Shown here: piece after piece, positions 8,210-17,008 of the stretch
How the letters are laid out: the number at the start of each line of letters is the position of its first letter
Position numbering within the stretch: the stretch's first letter is position 1
Assembly (NCBI RefSeq): GCF_001643375.1
Contig: NZ_LSHB01000003.1
Span: 34,568-98,567, forward strand
Origin: Chryseobacterium sp. FP211-J200
GTDB taxonomy: Bacteria; Bacteroidota; Bacteroidia; Flavobacteriales; Weeksellaceae
Direction of reading: 5' to 3'
DNA: 64,000 bases
Position numbers and translations under genes: made by a program
The notes under the pieces: model-generated
What the model saw: only the letters and a program-made list of their open reading frames with translations
Told to the model about the DNA's origin: nothing
Databases searched by the model: none

Positions 8210-9310
8210 TTAATGTTCGTGTGAATGGTCCTGTACTGCAATACCAATAAATAATGCGGACAAAACCGTAAAGATATAAGCCTGCAAAACGGCTACTAAT
8301 AATTCCAAAACTGAAATAAACAAAGCCAACGGCACCGATGCAAATCCCAAAAGTGGAGATTTGAAGATAAATATCAATGAAATAATTGCTAATATCATAA
8401 TGTGACCCGCAGTTACGTTTGCAAAAAGTCGCATCATCAAAGCAAATGGTTTTGTAAACACCCCGATGATTTCGATAGGAACCATAATTGGATAAAGCAA
8501 AATTGGAACTGGCGGCATAAAAATATGCTTCCAATAATCTTTGTTTGCGCTGAAAAGCGTAATCAACAAAGTAATGATTGCCAACACCGCTGTAATTGCG
8601 ATGTTCCCAGTCAAGTTACCTCCGAAAGGGAAAAACGGAATCAATCCGAATAAGTTATTAATCCAGATAAAGAAAAATACCGTCAATAAATAAGGCATAA
8701 ATCTTTTATACTTGGATGATCCAATATTTGGAATCGCAACCTCGTCTCTAATAAAAATGACAATAGGTTCTAAAATTCTGCCCGCTCCTTTTGGCATCAA
8801 AGAATTCTTATAACTTCTTCCCATACCGATAAAAATAATCAGCATAAAAATAACTGACAATAGCATTGCGAAGACATTTTTGGTAATGGAAAAATCATAG
8901 AAAACTTTACCAGAATCTTGCTTGCCCCCAATCAATCCGAATAATGTTGCTTTTTCCAAACCTTTGGTAGAAACCAATTGTCCTTCGTGCAACGTGTATC
9001 CATCGTGCTCGTGACCGTGCGCAATGGAAGATGATAAAAATGTGTGAATTCCTGTTTGATCTTTAATTATAATCGGCAAAGGAACCGAAATATGTTTTTC
9101 CTCGGCTGTTCCTTCGTTCAAAGTTACCAAGTGCCATTCGTTGGAATCGCCGATATGCTCCATTATCATTTTCTTTGCATCAAATGATTTTTCAGCTTTT
9201 TCTATTTCTGCCGTTTCCCCTTGGTGAGCAACTTCGTGCTGAGCAGAGACAAAAACACTTGAAAAGAGGAACAAAAACGTAAAAAATATTGGATTAATTC
9301 TTTGCTTCAT
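8210..9310 (-). CDS. atpB: F1F0 ATP synthase subunit a
   Basis: A 366-residue F0 subunit a, about 100 residues longer than the enterobacterial form because of an N-terminal extension. The extension has a Sec-type signal peptide (residues 1 to about 23, ending FVSAQ) followed by a polar His- and Glu-rich segment of over 100 residues that would face the periplasm. This extension is common in Bacteroidota. The functional core is intact: the essential arginine is Arg294 in MMRLFANVTAGH, and the last helices (VLELLVAVLQAYIFTVLSA) are typical. It forms the proton half-channels against the c-ring. It lies 42 bases upstream of atpE. Confidence 0.96.
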   Translation of the reverse strand: MKQRINPIFFTFLFLFSSVFVSAQHEVAHQGETAEIEKAEKSFDAKKMIMEHIGDSNEWHLVTLNEGTAEEKHISVPLPIIIKDQTGIHTFLSSSIAHGHEHDGYTLHEGQLVSTKGLEKATLFGLIGGKQDSGKVFYDFSITKNVFAMLLSVIFMLIIFIGMGRSYKNSLMPKGAGRILEPIVIFIRDEVAIPNIGSSKYKRFMPYLLTVFFFIWINNLFGLIPFFPFGGNLTGNIAITAVLAIITLLITLFSANKDYWKHIFMPPVPILLYPIMVPIEIIGVFTKPFALMMRLFANVTAGHIMILAIISLIFIFKSPLLGFASVPLALFISVLELLVAVLQAYIFTVLSALFIGIAVQDHSHEH

Positions 9311-9393
9311 AACACATTTTATCGGTTTGCAAATATATTGATTTATAATGGATAGAAAAACTAAATTATATGATTTTTATCAAATCTATAATC

Positions 9394-9666
9394 CTATGAT
9401 TTATTGAGTTTTATAATGACAAAATAATACAAAATAAAGGAACTTGCTAAAAAAATTAAGCTTAAAAATAAAAAATTAACTTTTGTTTTGTCTATAAAAA
9501 ATAAAATCACTGCCACCCAGATTAGATCTTTCAACAAGTTAAATCCTAAAAATCTCAAACCCGGATCATTGCGCTTTATCAAGAAGTTTGAAAATAGATA
9601 ATAGACAATAATATTGAGAATAAGTATTGAACAAACAATAATTAAAAGGGCCAATATTGGATTCAT
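9394..9666 (-). CDS. Small membrane protein at the head of the atp operon, AtpI-like
   Basis: A 90-residue, almost entirely hydrophobic protein with three predicted membrane segments (about residues 4-26, 44-61 and 65-85). There is no strong motif, so the call rests on position: it is the first gene before atpB, where the AtpI/AtpZ-type assembly factor of the c-ring is usually found. A perfect TAnnTTTG promoter element ends only 4 bases before its ATG, so its mRNA would be leaderless or nearly so, and there is no later in-frame Met to move the start to. It could also be an unrelated small membrane protein. Confidence 0.65.
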   Translation of the reverse strand: MNPILALLIIVCSILILNIIVYYLFSNFLIKRNDPGLRFLGFNLLKDLIWVAVILFFIDKTKVNFLFLSLIFLASSFILYYFVIIKLNKS

Positions 9667-9670
9667 TTTG

Positions 9671-9678
9671 CAAAAGTA
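9671..9678 (-). promoter_or_regulatory. -7 element (TACTTTTG) of the ATP synthase operon
   Basis: Perfect TAnnTTTG on the minus strand, followed by CAAA and then the ATG of the AtpI-like gene. Transcription would begin at or within a base or two of the start codon. Confidence 0.6.
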
Positions 9679-9746
9679 AACATTTTAAGTTTGAAGTCAG
9701 GGGTTGGATGATGGAAGTTTATGTGTTGAAGTTTAGAAACGTAAAT

Positions 9747-9868
9747 CACATTCATCCAAATCCGGGTAATAATCCCATTGTAAATCTAAAACCGCAGGGC
9801 GATGAACTGTTAATAGAAAACCAATCATCAAACCACGCAAAGCTCCGTAGGTGCGACCTGTTAAAAAT
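9747..9868 (-). repeat. Flavobacterial hairpin repeat unit, minus-strand arm
   Basis: Read on the minus strand, the block TTTTTAACAGGTCGCACC, continuing TACGGAGCT (9868-9841), is followed after 20 bases by TTTTCTATTAACAGTTC (9820-9804) and a second small GC palindrome. The same two blocks with the same 20-base spacing occur on the plus strand from 9985. The stretch also creates a spurious plus-strand reading frame (9657-9872), which is not called as a gene. Confidence 0.7.
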
Positions 9869-9984
9869 CTAAGGGAAAATCGAAAATCTATTTTAATTCA
9901 AATAATATTTTTGTAAAAATAATAATCGTAAAAAATAATTAAACATTACGATGAGACGCTATTTATATTCTTATTTAAATAGAC

Positions 9985-10062
9985 GTTTTTTACAGGTCGC
10001 TCCTCTGGAGCTTAGCTTCTATAGATTACTTATTTCTATTAACAGTTCGCCTTTACAAGGCT
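9985..10062 (+). repeat. Flavobacterial hairpin repeat unit, plus-strand arm
   Basis: Plus-strand counterpart of the unit at 9747-9868. GTTTTTTACAGGTCGCTCC then TCTGGAGCT (9985-10012), 20 bases, then TTTCTATTAACAGTTC (10033-10048) and the palindrome GCCTTTACAAGGC. The hairpin stems differ between the two arms but stay self-complementary (GCTCC/GGAGC here). The arms point away from each other across a 117-base AT-rich spacer. Confidence 0.7.
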
Positions 10063-10143
10063 TTCTTTGTAATTTATAATTCCTAACTCGAACCGAATTT
10101 AAATAACAAACATTATACATTTAGACAAGGTTCGTTTTATCTT

Positions 10144-10256
10144 GAATCTGCAGCCCGGCTTGAGCGGAAATCCTTTTTTGCTTGGACTCGCGTTCAACTT
10201 ATCTGAAAGCGTGGAGCAAAAAAGATTGGGAGCGGAAGACGGATATAGCTGCCCAA
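10144..10256 (+). repeat. Dispersed ~113-bp intergenic element, copy 2
   Basis: Second copy of the element at 4066-4178, with the same ordered blocks and a diverged 34-base centre. The rest of the 9667-10379 gene-free stretch holds the inverted hairpin-repeat pair and the ffh promoter; nothing else was recognised in it. Confidence 0.75.
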
Positions 10257-10346
10257 ACCTTCAGGTTCGACGGAGTCAAATAAAATAAATGATAAATGAT
10301 GATCGATAAGTGATGGCCGAGTCTATTACCTTTGTTTAAATTTTCT

Positions 10347-10354
10347 TATTTTTG
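10347..10354 (+). promoter_or_regulatory. -7 element (TATTTTTG) of ffh
   Basis: Perfect TAnnTTTG 26 bases upstream of the ffh ATG. A second perfect match, TACCTTTG, lies at 10327-10334. Both lie within or next to the 5' part of an upstream in-frame extension, which supports starting the protein at 10380. Confidence 0.55.
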
Positions 10355-10379
10355 CAACCTTAATATATTACACAAAGTT

Positions 10380-11744
10380 ATGTTCAACAGTTTACAAGAT
10401 AAGCTAGATAAGGCGCTTCATAATATTTCCGGTCGCGGAAAGATCTCCGAGATCAACGTTGCAGAAACTGTAAAAGAAATCCGACGTGCACTCGTAGATG
10501 CCGATGTGAACTACAAAGTCGCAAAGGACCTGACGAAACGCGTGCAAGATAAAGCGCTGGGACAAAACGTTCTGACGTCTCTTACTCCGGGACAATTGAT
10601 GACGAAGATCGTCCACGATGAGTTGGTGGAATTGATGGGTGGAAGCCAAGAAGGCATCAATCTTTCCGGAAAACCAAGCGTTATTCTAATTGCTGGACTT
10701 CAAGGTTCTGGTAAGACAACTTTCTCAGGAAAATTGGCCAATTATCTGAAACAAAAACGCAGCAAAAAACCACTTTTGGTAGCTTGTGATGTTTATAGAC
10801 CTGCGGCAATCGATCAGTTGAAAGTTCTTGGTGGCCAGATCAATGTTGAAGTTTATACGGAGCTTGAAAATAAAAATCCAACTTCTATCGCATCTAACGC
10901 AATCAATTATGCAAAATCGAATGGTTTTGATACAGTGATCGTGGATACGGCAGGACGTTTGGCAATTGACGAGCAGATGATGATCGAGATCAAGTCTGTT
11001 CACAGTACGATCCAACCGAACGAGACTTTGTTCGTTGTAGATTCTATGACAGGTCAGGATGCTGTGAATACAGCGAAGACCTTCAATGATGTTCTGAACT
11101 TCGACGGTGTTGTTCTTACGAAATTGGATGGTGATACGCGAGGTGGAGCGGCTTTGACAATTCGTTCTGTTGTAGAGAAGCCCATCAAGTTCATCTCAAC
11201 AGGAGAAAAAATGGAAGCTCTGGATCTTTTCTACCCGGAAAGGATGGCGGACAGAATTCTTGGAATGGGAGATGTTGTGTCTTTGGTGGAAAGAGCTCAG
11301 GAACAGTTTGATGAAGAGGAAGCGAAAAAACTTCATAAGAAAATTGCCAAGAATGAATTTGGTTTTGATGATTTCTTGAAGCAGATCAATCAGATCAAGA
11401 AAATGGGTAATATGAAGGATCTAATGGGAATGATTCCCGGTGTTGGAAAAGCAATCAAAGATGTGGACATCAATGATGATGCCTTCAAACACATCGAAGC
11501 GATCATTCATTCTATGACGCCGGATGAGAGAAGAAGACCTTCTATCATCAATGTTTCAAGAAAGCAAAGAATTGCTAAAGGTGCAGGTAGAAAACTGGAA
11601 GATGTGAATGCATTGATGAAACAATTTGACCAAATGGGAAAAATGATGAAAATGATGCAAGGTCCTCAAGGTAAACAAATGATGCAAATGATGAGCAAAA
11701 TGCCAAATATGCCTGGAATGGGTGGTGGATTGTTTGGGAAGTAA
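10380..11744 (+). CDS. ffh: Signal recognition particle protein Ffh (SRP54)
   Basis: SRP GTPase that binds 4.5S RNA and signal sequences and delivers nascent membrane proteins to FtsY. The start is placed at the Met of MFNSLQDKLDKAL; an in-frame ATG 48 bases further upstream lies before the likely promoter. Domains are N (residues 1 to about 90), G with the P-loop GLQGSGKTTFSGKLA and DTAGRLAIDE, TKLDGDTRGGA, and a C-terminal methionine-rich M domain ending in a run such as QMMQMMSKMPNMPGMGGG. Length (454) is normal. It stands alone, closed by a strong terminator. Confidence 0.98.
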   Translation: MFNSLQDKLDKALHNISGRGKISEINVAETVKEIRRALVDADVNYKVAKDLTKRVQDKALGQNVLTSLTPGQLMTKIVHDELVELMGGSQEGINLSGKPSVILIAGLQGSGKTTFSGKLANYLKQKRSKKPLLVACDVYRPAAIDQLKVLGGQINVEVYTELENKNPTSIASNAINYAKSNGFDTVIVDTAGRLAIDEQMMIEIKSVHSTIQPNETLFVVDSMTGQDAVNTAKTFNDVLNFDGVVLTKLDGDTRGGAALTIRSVVEKPIKFISTGEKMEALDLFYPERMADRILGMGDVVSLVERAQEQFDEEEAKKLHKKIAKNEFGFDDFLKQINQIKKMGNMKDLMGMIPGVGKAIKDVDINDDAFKHIEAIIHSMTPDERRRPSIINVSRKQRIAKGAGRKLEDVNALMKQFDQMGKMMKMMQGPQGKQMMQMMSKMPNMPGMGGGLFGK

Positions 11745-11775
11745 TAGGATATAATCCATCGATTTATTATAGAAT

Positions 11776-11814
11776 AAAAAAACCTCAGAATCCTTCTGAG
11801 GTTTTTTGTTTTTT
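11776..11814 (+). terminator. Intrinsic terminator of ffh
   Basis: AACCTCAGAA pairs with TTCTGAGGTT around a 3-base loop, flanked by A-rich sequence on the left and GTTTTTTGTTTTTT on the right. It can act in both directions. Confidence 0.9.
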
Positions 11815-11842
11815 GTTGATTTATTTAAGATAAGACTAAAAT

Positions 11843-11870
11843 AAAAGACCGCATAAATGCGGTCTTTTTA
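11843..11870 (-). terminator. Intrinsic terminator of the first SusD gene
   Basis: AAAAGACCGCA, loop, TGCGGTCTTTTT; a stem with A- and T-runs, 20 bases past the SusD stop codon on the minus strand. Confidence 0.88.
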
Positions 11871-11891
11871 TAATAGAGAATCGTTAGATTC

Positions 11892-13448
11892 TTATTGATC
11901 CCACCAAACTTTTGATGTATTTTTATCTTCTGCCGGCAACAATGTTTGTACTCCAGTTTTATAATTTGCATTATTAAAATTGACTTCCTCTTGAGGATAT
12001 CTAATTCTGCGTGGAATAATACCACCATTCAAAGCACTAGGAGCAGGTTTTAAATCAGGAAAATTAGTTCTTCTCCATTCTGCCCACGAATAATGTCCAT
12101 TCATAAATAATGAAATCCATTTTTCTTCTCCAATAACTCTTTTTGCTCCAAACGCAGCGACATCAGCTACTCTAGCAGCTGCATAAGCTGCTGCGGAAGA
12201 TGATATTGCGGTTCCTGTAAAAGGTGCAGTTCCTGTTACATATTTACTATCCAAAGAATTGTAGTTTAAAACTATCCCGCTAGTAAGCAAAGGAGCAATA
12301 TTTTCTGTTGTCCAACCCAAAGCAGCCGCTTCAGCTCTATTCAGAAAAGTATAAGATGCTGTCATTAAACTTATAGGGGAGTTATTACTTCTAAATCTAG
12401 CACTAACGGTAGATGCAGTAGCTGAAAAGCCTGCATTCGCCAAAGCATTAGCATCATATCCATATGGTAAACCAACAGCTGTAGCGTTTCCAGTAGTACT
12501 ATACAAATTCAATCTAGCATCTTGAGTATGGTTTGAGGTTCTATTAAAAACTGTATTAGCTCCAGTAGTAGTACCTTTAAGTGATTCAACCAGCTCTCTA
12601 GAAATTCTGTAATCTGCAGCTCTAAATGCAGAATAAGGATTAGGATAAGATTGAGAAGGATTGATAGTAAACCAAGCTTCGTCTGCAACTGTTTCAATAA
12701 CTCCAGCTGGATTTGCTAAAGCACTTTTAAATTCTGTAGCTGCAAAATCATTTGCTCCAGGATATTTTTTTGATAACTGAAGTGTTACTTGCAAAAGTAC
12801 AGAGTTAGCTAACTTTTTCCATCTAGCAATATTCCCATAGTAAAGAATATCACCGGTAGGAACAGTTGATGTTGTATTGATAGCATCTCGTCCTGATTTC
12901 AAATCAACAATAAGTTGCTTATAAATAGCCTCCTGTGAATCATACTTAGGCAAATAAATATTATTATTTACTTGATTAGCTTCTGAGAAAGGAGCATCAC
13001 CATATAAATCAGTCACTCTTTTTAATATAATTGCTCTAAAAATTTTAGAGACACCCACCATATTACTTGCACTTCCTTGCAAAAGCATCTCTTGAGATGG
13101 CGAATTGCTGTAAGCATTAATAATTGTAGTTAAATTCTGTAATTGATTAGCATAATAATTTCCCCAAGCACCAGGCGTATCACCATAGTTCTGTTCAGTT
13201 GTGTACAAAACCTGAGACTGATATTGGACGAACAACATTGGAGTCATCTGATATACTTGACTAGCAGTCCCACCATTATTACCAAAGTTCATGATAGCAC
13301 CAGACAAAAGCGATTTATAATCAGCATTATAGATACCGTAAACGTCCTTATTGTAATCTGCTCCAAAATCTTCATCATTACAAGAAGTTAAAAAGAAACT
13401 TGATGCAAGAATTGATAAGGATAATATTTTAAATGTTATTTTTTTCAT
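11892..13448 (-). CDS. SusD/RagB-like outer-membrane lipoprotein (SusD-like_2 type), pair 1
   Basis: A 518-residue surface lipoprotein. The signal peptide ends in a lipobox at FLTSC (Cys at about residue 23), followed by an acidic stretch (NDEDFGAD) typical of surface-exported Bacteroidota lipoproteins. The tetratricopeptide-like helical region (KIFRAIILKRVTDLYGDAPFSEA) and the C-terminal EEKWISLFMNGHYSWAEWRR segment fit the SusD-like_2 subgroup rather than classical starch SusD. It caps the TonB-dependent SusC channel encoded 10 bases upstream and would bind the substrate. The substrate is not predictable: no enzyme gene is beside the pair. Confidence 0.92.
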   Translation of the reverse strand: MKKITFKILSLSILASSFFLTSCNDEDFGADYNKDVYGIYNADYKSLLSGAIMNFGNNGGTASQVYQMTPMLFVQYQSQVLYTTEQNYGDTPGAWGNYYANQLQNLTTIINAYSNSPSQEMLLQGSASNMVGVSKIFRAIILKRVTDLYGDAPFSEANQVNNNIYLPKYDSQEAIYKQLIVDLKSGRDAINTTSTVPTGDILYYGNIARWKKLANSVLLQVTLQLSKKYPGANDFAATEFKSALANPAGVIETVADEAWFTINPSQSYPNPYSAFRAADYRISRELVESLKGTTTGANTVFNRTSNHTQDARLNLYSTTGNATAVGLPYGYDANALANAGFSATASTVSARFRSNNSPISLMTASYTFLNRAEAAALGWTTENIAPLLTSGIVLNYNSLDSKYVTGTAPFTGTAISSSAAAYAAARVADVAAFGAKRVIGEEKWISLFMNGHYSWAEWRRTNFPDLKPAPSALNGGIIPRRIRYPQEEVNFNNANYKTGVQTLLPAEDKNTSKVWWDQ

Positions 13449-13458
13449 TATTAAAAAT

Positions 13459-16400
13459 TTAGAATGTTATTTTAAAATTAACTCCAAATCCTCTAGTAGA
13501 AGGAAGTTGACCATCTTCTCCATAGATTTGAGACATTTCTGATGGATCTTGCTTATGTTTATTATCTTTTGAAACAGAAATTAGCCAAGGATTTCTTGCC
13601 ACAACACCCAATGTAATACTATTTATTCCTGTACCATAGAAAATTGACGAAGGTAAATCGTAACTTAATGCAACTTCTCTCAATTTAATGTAACTAGCAT
13701 CGTGAATAAATGGTTCAGCAATTCTATTACCGTGGAATTGTTTGAAATAATCATAAGCTTCAACATAAGTATCTACTGCTCCTCCTGTTGCATTTACGCC
13801 AACAACATGAACACCTCCACCATCTGCTACAGCATCTCTAACGTTAAATCCTCTGTCATTTGTAGCAGCAGTTTCTTCTAGCAATCCAGTATAACTACCC
13901 CATTGCTCTGAAAGAGAGAAAAACTTACCACCTTTTTGGAAATCAATAGAAGCACTTAAAGTAACACCTTTATAACTGAATGAGTTAAAGAAACCTCCAG
14001 TAAATTCAGGCAAAACGCTTCCAAATGCTTTATTTGGTTCATATGCAAATAAACCATCTTCATTAATTACAGCATTTCCGCTAGCATCCCTCTTAATTCC
14101 TGTACCATATAATTGTCCCCATTCTTGACCTGGCAACTGTAAAACTTGTACATAGCTAAAAGAACCGTAGCCAGTATTAGTACCATATTGGATTCTATCC
14201 AAGTTTTCATTTATACTAACAATAGTTGACTTATTTTTTGCAAAATTTAAAGATGTTGTCCAGTTAAAACCTGTTGAACTTCTGAAAACATCTCCTGACA
14301 AATTAAGCTCTATACCTTCTCTTTTAGCTTTTGCAGAATTGATCAAGATATCAAGAGCCCCACTTGATGACGGTAATGTAACTGGAATTGGTTCATCATT
14401 TCTTGTTTCATTATAATATGTACCAGATAAGCTAAGACGATTTTTTAGGAATTTTAGATCCAAACCAAATTCTTTATTTTCATTGATCGCAGGTTTTAGA
14501 TCCTGATCGATTTTTCTTGTCGGGTAGTATGCAGTTGGATAATAACTAGATCCAACAGTTAATGGTTGAGTTCCATTTCTAAACTCTGGATTAGTATATC
14601 TAGCATCCAAATCCGCAGGTATTTGTGCAAAACCACCTCTCACTTTGAAGAAAGTTAATACGTCATTCTTAGCAATTAATTCATGTAATAGAACACTTGC
14701 TCCAACAGAATAACTTAAAAATGAATTATTCGTATTAAGATATGCTGAATTTATATCATTTCTTACCGAAGCATCGACATAAAAAGTGTTTTTAAATCCT
14801 AACGAAGTTGTTGCATATAGAGATTTGTAAGTCTGCTTATACTCGTATGGATTTGCAACGATTGGAATATTAGTATTTTTAAAATCGTATACATCTGGAG
14901 TCAATAACCATTGCGTTGTTCCTCCGGTATCCATTAATTGTGAGTTACCACTCCATAGTCTATTAGTGATATTACCCCCACCAACTACATTTACATCTAA
15001 ATCACCAAATTTTTTACTGTAACTTAATCTGCCTTCATATTGATCTTCAGTATAATTTGTGTCTCTAACACCAAAACCATTCAAAACTGTTAAATACCCA
15101 CTAGGAGTATTAGAACCTGTTCCTGAACCGTTTTTAGCTAAAGAATAAGGCATAAAATATTTGTTTTGTGCATAATTACCAGCTCGTGAAAAGGAAACTC
15201 TAGCAGTTAAATCTTTGCTGATTTTGTATGTAGGAGCTACTGATATCAAAAGAGTTTGTCTATCAGTTGTATTTTTATACTGATCCAACCAAGTATAAGG
15301 ATTAAACCAGAATGCCGGTTTTGCCATAAAATTCACAGCATTATTTGTTGGAGCATTTAATGCATCTGCATAACCATTAGGTCCCCACCAATTCCAACTT
15401 GCATGATATCCAGCTGAATTTTGTAAATTCTTAAGGCTTTTCAAAATTCCAGTATCGACATCTCTACCAAACCAGTTATTAATAGATCCAGTTGTTTGAT
15501 TCCCATAAGTATCATCAAAATCTCCTTGAGTTTTGCCATCTGAATAATTTAAGACAGCGTCTACTGACAACTTATCACTAAATTTATAATTACCATTAAG
15601 ATTCAAATAATTTCTTTTAAGAGATGAATTTGGAATAATCCCACTTTGATCTAAATTAGTAATAGATACTCTTGCTGTAAAATCATCATTTCCACCGGAT
15701 ACTGCGATTGAGTTTTTAAAAGCAAAAGCTTTATCATAAAAGTTTTTAATGTTATCTGGTTGAGCTTCCCATTTTGCAGTTTGTCCAAAATAAGGACTGC
15801 TTTTCCACCAAGAGTACCATGGAACATATGATTGACCATCAAATTTCGCACCCCAACTTTCATCATAAGTATAATCATCATCTGTAAGAATTCTCTCTCC
15901 ATCAAAGACTGACCACTCTGCTGGATGAACTGCAGGATCAAACTCAAATGCTGTAAAAGAATCAGCACCATGTTGCCCTTGTCCATATTGATTTTGAAAC
16001 TTAAGAGTTCTAGCCACCATATCAGTAGTAACAGTAGAATTAAGCTCTACACTTAATCTCTTTTTTGAACCTTTTTTTGATGACATTACTACAACACCAT
16101 ACTGTGCTCTAACACCATATAAACTGGTTGCGTTTGGCCCTTTTAGCACATTGACAGACTCTACAATGTCCATGTCAATACTGTTAGGATTAACAATAAC
16201 ACCATCAAGAACATAAATTGGATCAGCATCACTTAATAAGCTTACTGCACCTCTAATTCTCAGTTTTCCAGTTTCACCAAGTTTTGAACCGGCTTGACCA
16301 TTTAACTGTACTCCAGAGACTTTACCAACTATTGCATTTTTAACATCAACATTTTGTGTTAAATTAAGTTCCTTTGCTTGAACCACTTGGGTTCCATAAG

Positions 16401-16551
16401 ACAAAGATTTTTCTTCTCTCTTGATACCTAATGCCGTCACTACAACGCCCTCGATATCTGTTGTAGCTGTGTCTCTTACCGTTTGCGCCGAAACCATTGC
16501 AAAAGACGACGAAAGAACCACTGCTAAAACGCTTGTTGTTAATTTTTTCAT
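13459..16551 (-). CDS. SusC/RagA-family TonB-dependent outer-membrane channel, pair 1
   Basis: A 1030-residue beta-barrel. Residues 1-22 are a signal peptide (ends MVSAQ). A short TonB-box region (TDIEGVVVTALGIKREEKS) leads directly to the plug (about 40-170), with the conserved SusC segments IRGAVSLLSDADPIYVLDGV and NVLKGPNATSLYGVRAQYG. The N-terminal carboxypeptidase-like regulatory domain common in SusC proteins is absent, as in many Chryseobacterium-type members. The remaining about 850 residues form the 22-strand barrel ending in an aromatic residue (FKITF). It imports the substrate captured by the adjacent SusD using TonB energy. No TAnnTTTG element was found upstream. Confidence 0.95.
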   Translation of the reverse strand: MKKLTTSVLAVVLSSSFAMVSAQTVRDTATTDIEGVVVTALGIKREEKSLSYGTQVVQAKELNLTQNVDVKNAIVGKVSGVQLNGQAGSKLGETGKLRIRGAVSLLSDADPIYVLDGVIVNPNSIDMDIVESVNVLKGPNATSLYGVRAQYGVVVMSSKKGSKKRLSVELNSTVTTDMVARTLKFQNQYGQGQHGADSFTAFEFDPAVHPAEWSVFDGERILTDDDYTYDESWGAKFDGQSYVPWYSWWKSSPYFGQTAKWEAQPDNIKNFYDKAFAFKNSIAVSGGNDDFTARVSITNLDQSGIIPNSSLKRNYLNLNGNYKFSDKLSVDAVLNYSDGKTQGDFDDTYGNQTTGSINNWFGRDVDTGILKSLKNLQNSAGYHASWNWWGPNGYADALNAPTNNAVNFMAKPAFWFNPYTWLDQYKNTTDRQTLLISVAPTYKISKDLTARVSFSRAGNYAQNKYFMPYSLAKNGSGTGSNTPSGYLTVLNGFGVRDTNYTEDQYEGRLSYSKKFGDLDVNVVGGGNITNRLWSGNSQLMDTGGTTQWLLTPDVYDFKNTNIPIVANPYEYKQTYKSLYATTSLGFKNTFYVDASVRNDINSAYLNTNNSFLSYSVGASVLLHELIAKNDVLTFFKVRGGFAQIPADLDARYTNPEFRNGTQPLTVGSSYYPTAYYPTRKIDQDLKPAINENKEFGLDLKFLKNRLSLSGTYYNETRNDEPIPVTLPSSSGALDILINSAKAKREGIELNLSGDVFRSSTGFNWTTSLNFAKNKSTIVSINENLDRIQYGTNTGYGSFSYVQVLQLPGQEWGQLYGTGIKRDASGNAVINEDGLFAYEPNKAFGSVLPEFTGGFFNSFSYKGVTLSASIDFQKGGKFFSLSEQWGSYTGLLEETAATNDRGFNVRDAVADGGGVHVVGVNATGGAVDTYVEAYDYFKQFHGNRIAEPFIHDASYIKLREVALSYDLPSSIFYGTGINSITLGVVARNPWLISVSKDNKHKQDPSEMSQIYGEDGQLPSTRGFGVNFKITF

Positions 16552-17008
16552 ATCAAATCAAATTTTTCAATAGACAAATGTGCAAAACATTATTAACATA
16601 TACAATACAAAATGTTAATTATTCCTAAAAAAGTTAAATAAAACGCAATAATTAAAACAAAAACATTTGACGTTTATTCAAAAAATTCTTAATATTATGA
16701 CAATTCCGCAAACACAATATTTTTGCATTAAAAAAAAGGCATAACTTAAAAATCCTTTATATCAGAATAAAAAGCATTAATAAAAAATTAAAAAAAAACA
16801 AAAGAGCAATTCTTACCTTAATAAAAAAACACGGGAAATCAAATCATTTTCGCAAAGTAATATTTAATTGATTACATATTTATAAAATCAAAAAAGCTCA
16901 TTAGATGTCTCGTGTTAAATTAATTATTTAGAAGCCCGATAGAGCCTATTATAAACAAAAAGTCACCTTATTAAAATAAGGTGACTTTTTAAATATAGAT
17001 ACTTTAGC
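16552..17008. other. AT-rich intergenic region upstream of the first susC
   Basis: Gene-free, very AT-rich. It holds the terminator of the upstream SusCD pair (16957-16991) and presumably the promoter of the first susC. ATTAACAT (16592-16599) and ATGTTAAT (16612-16619) form an 8-bp inverted repeat with a 12-base spacer 41-68 bases before the susC ATG, a possible operator. No consensus -7 element was seen on the minus strand. Confidence 0.5.
16957..16991 (-). terminator. Intrinsic terminator of the second SusD gene
   Basis: AAAAAGTCACCTTA and TAAGGTGACTTTTT form a long perfect stem around a short AT loop, 20 bases after the SusD stop codon. Confidence 0.92.

Noticed and set aside
8184..8534. 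116-codon minus-strand frame overlapping the 3' half of atpB
   Set aside because: Same strand but a different frame from atpB, whose frame carries the essential Arg and all conserved helices.
9657..9872. 71-codon plus-strand reading frame overlapping the atp promoter
   Set aside because: It is made of the hairpin repeat unit read on one strand, begins inside the AtpI-like gene and its promoter, and has no protein-like features.
10256..10276. GGTTCGA-like stretch that recalls a tRNA T-arm
   Set aside because: No acceptor, D- or anticodon-arm partners can be found around it; no tRNA was seen anywhere in the window.
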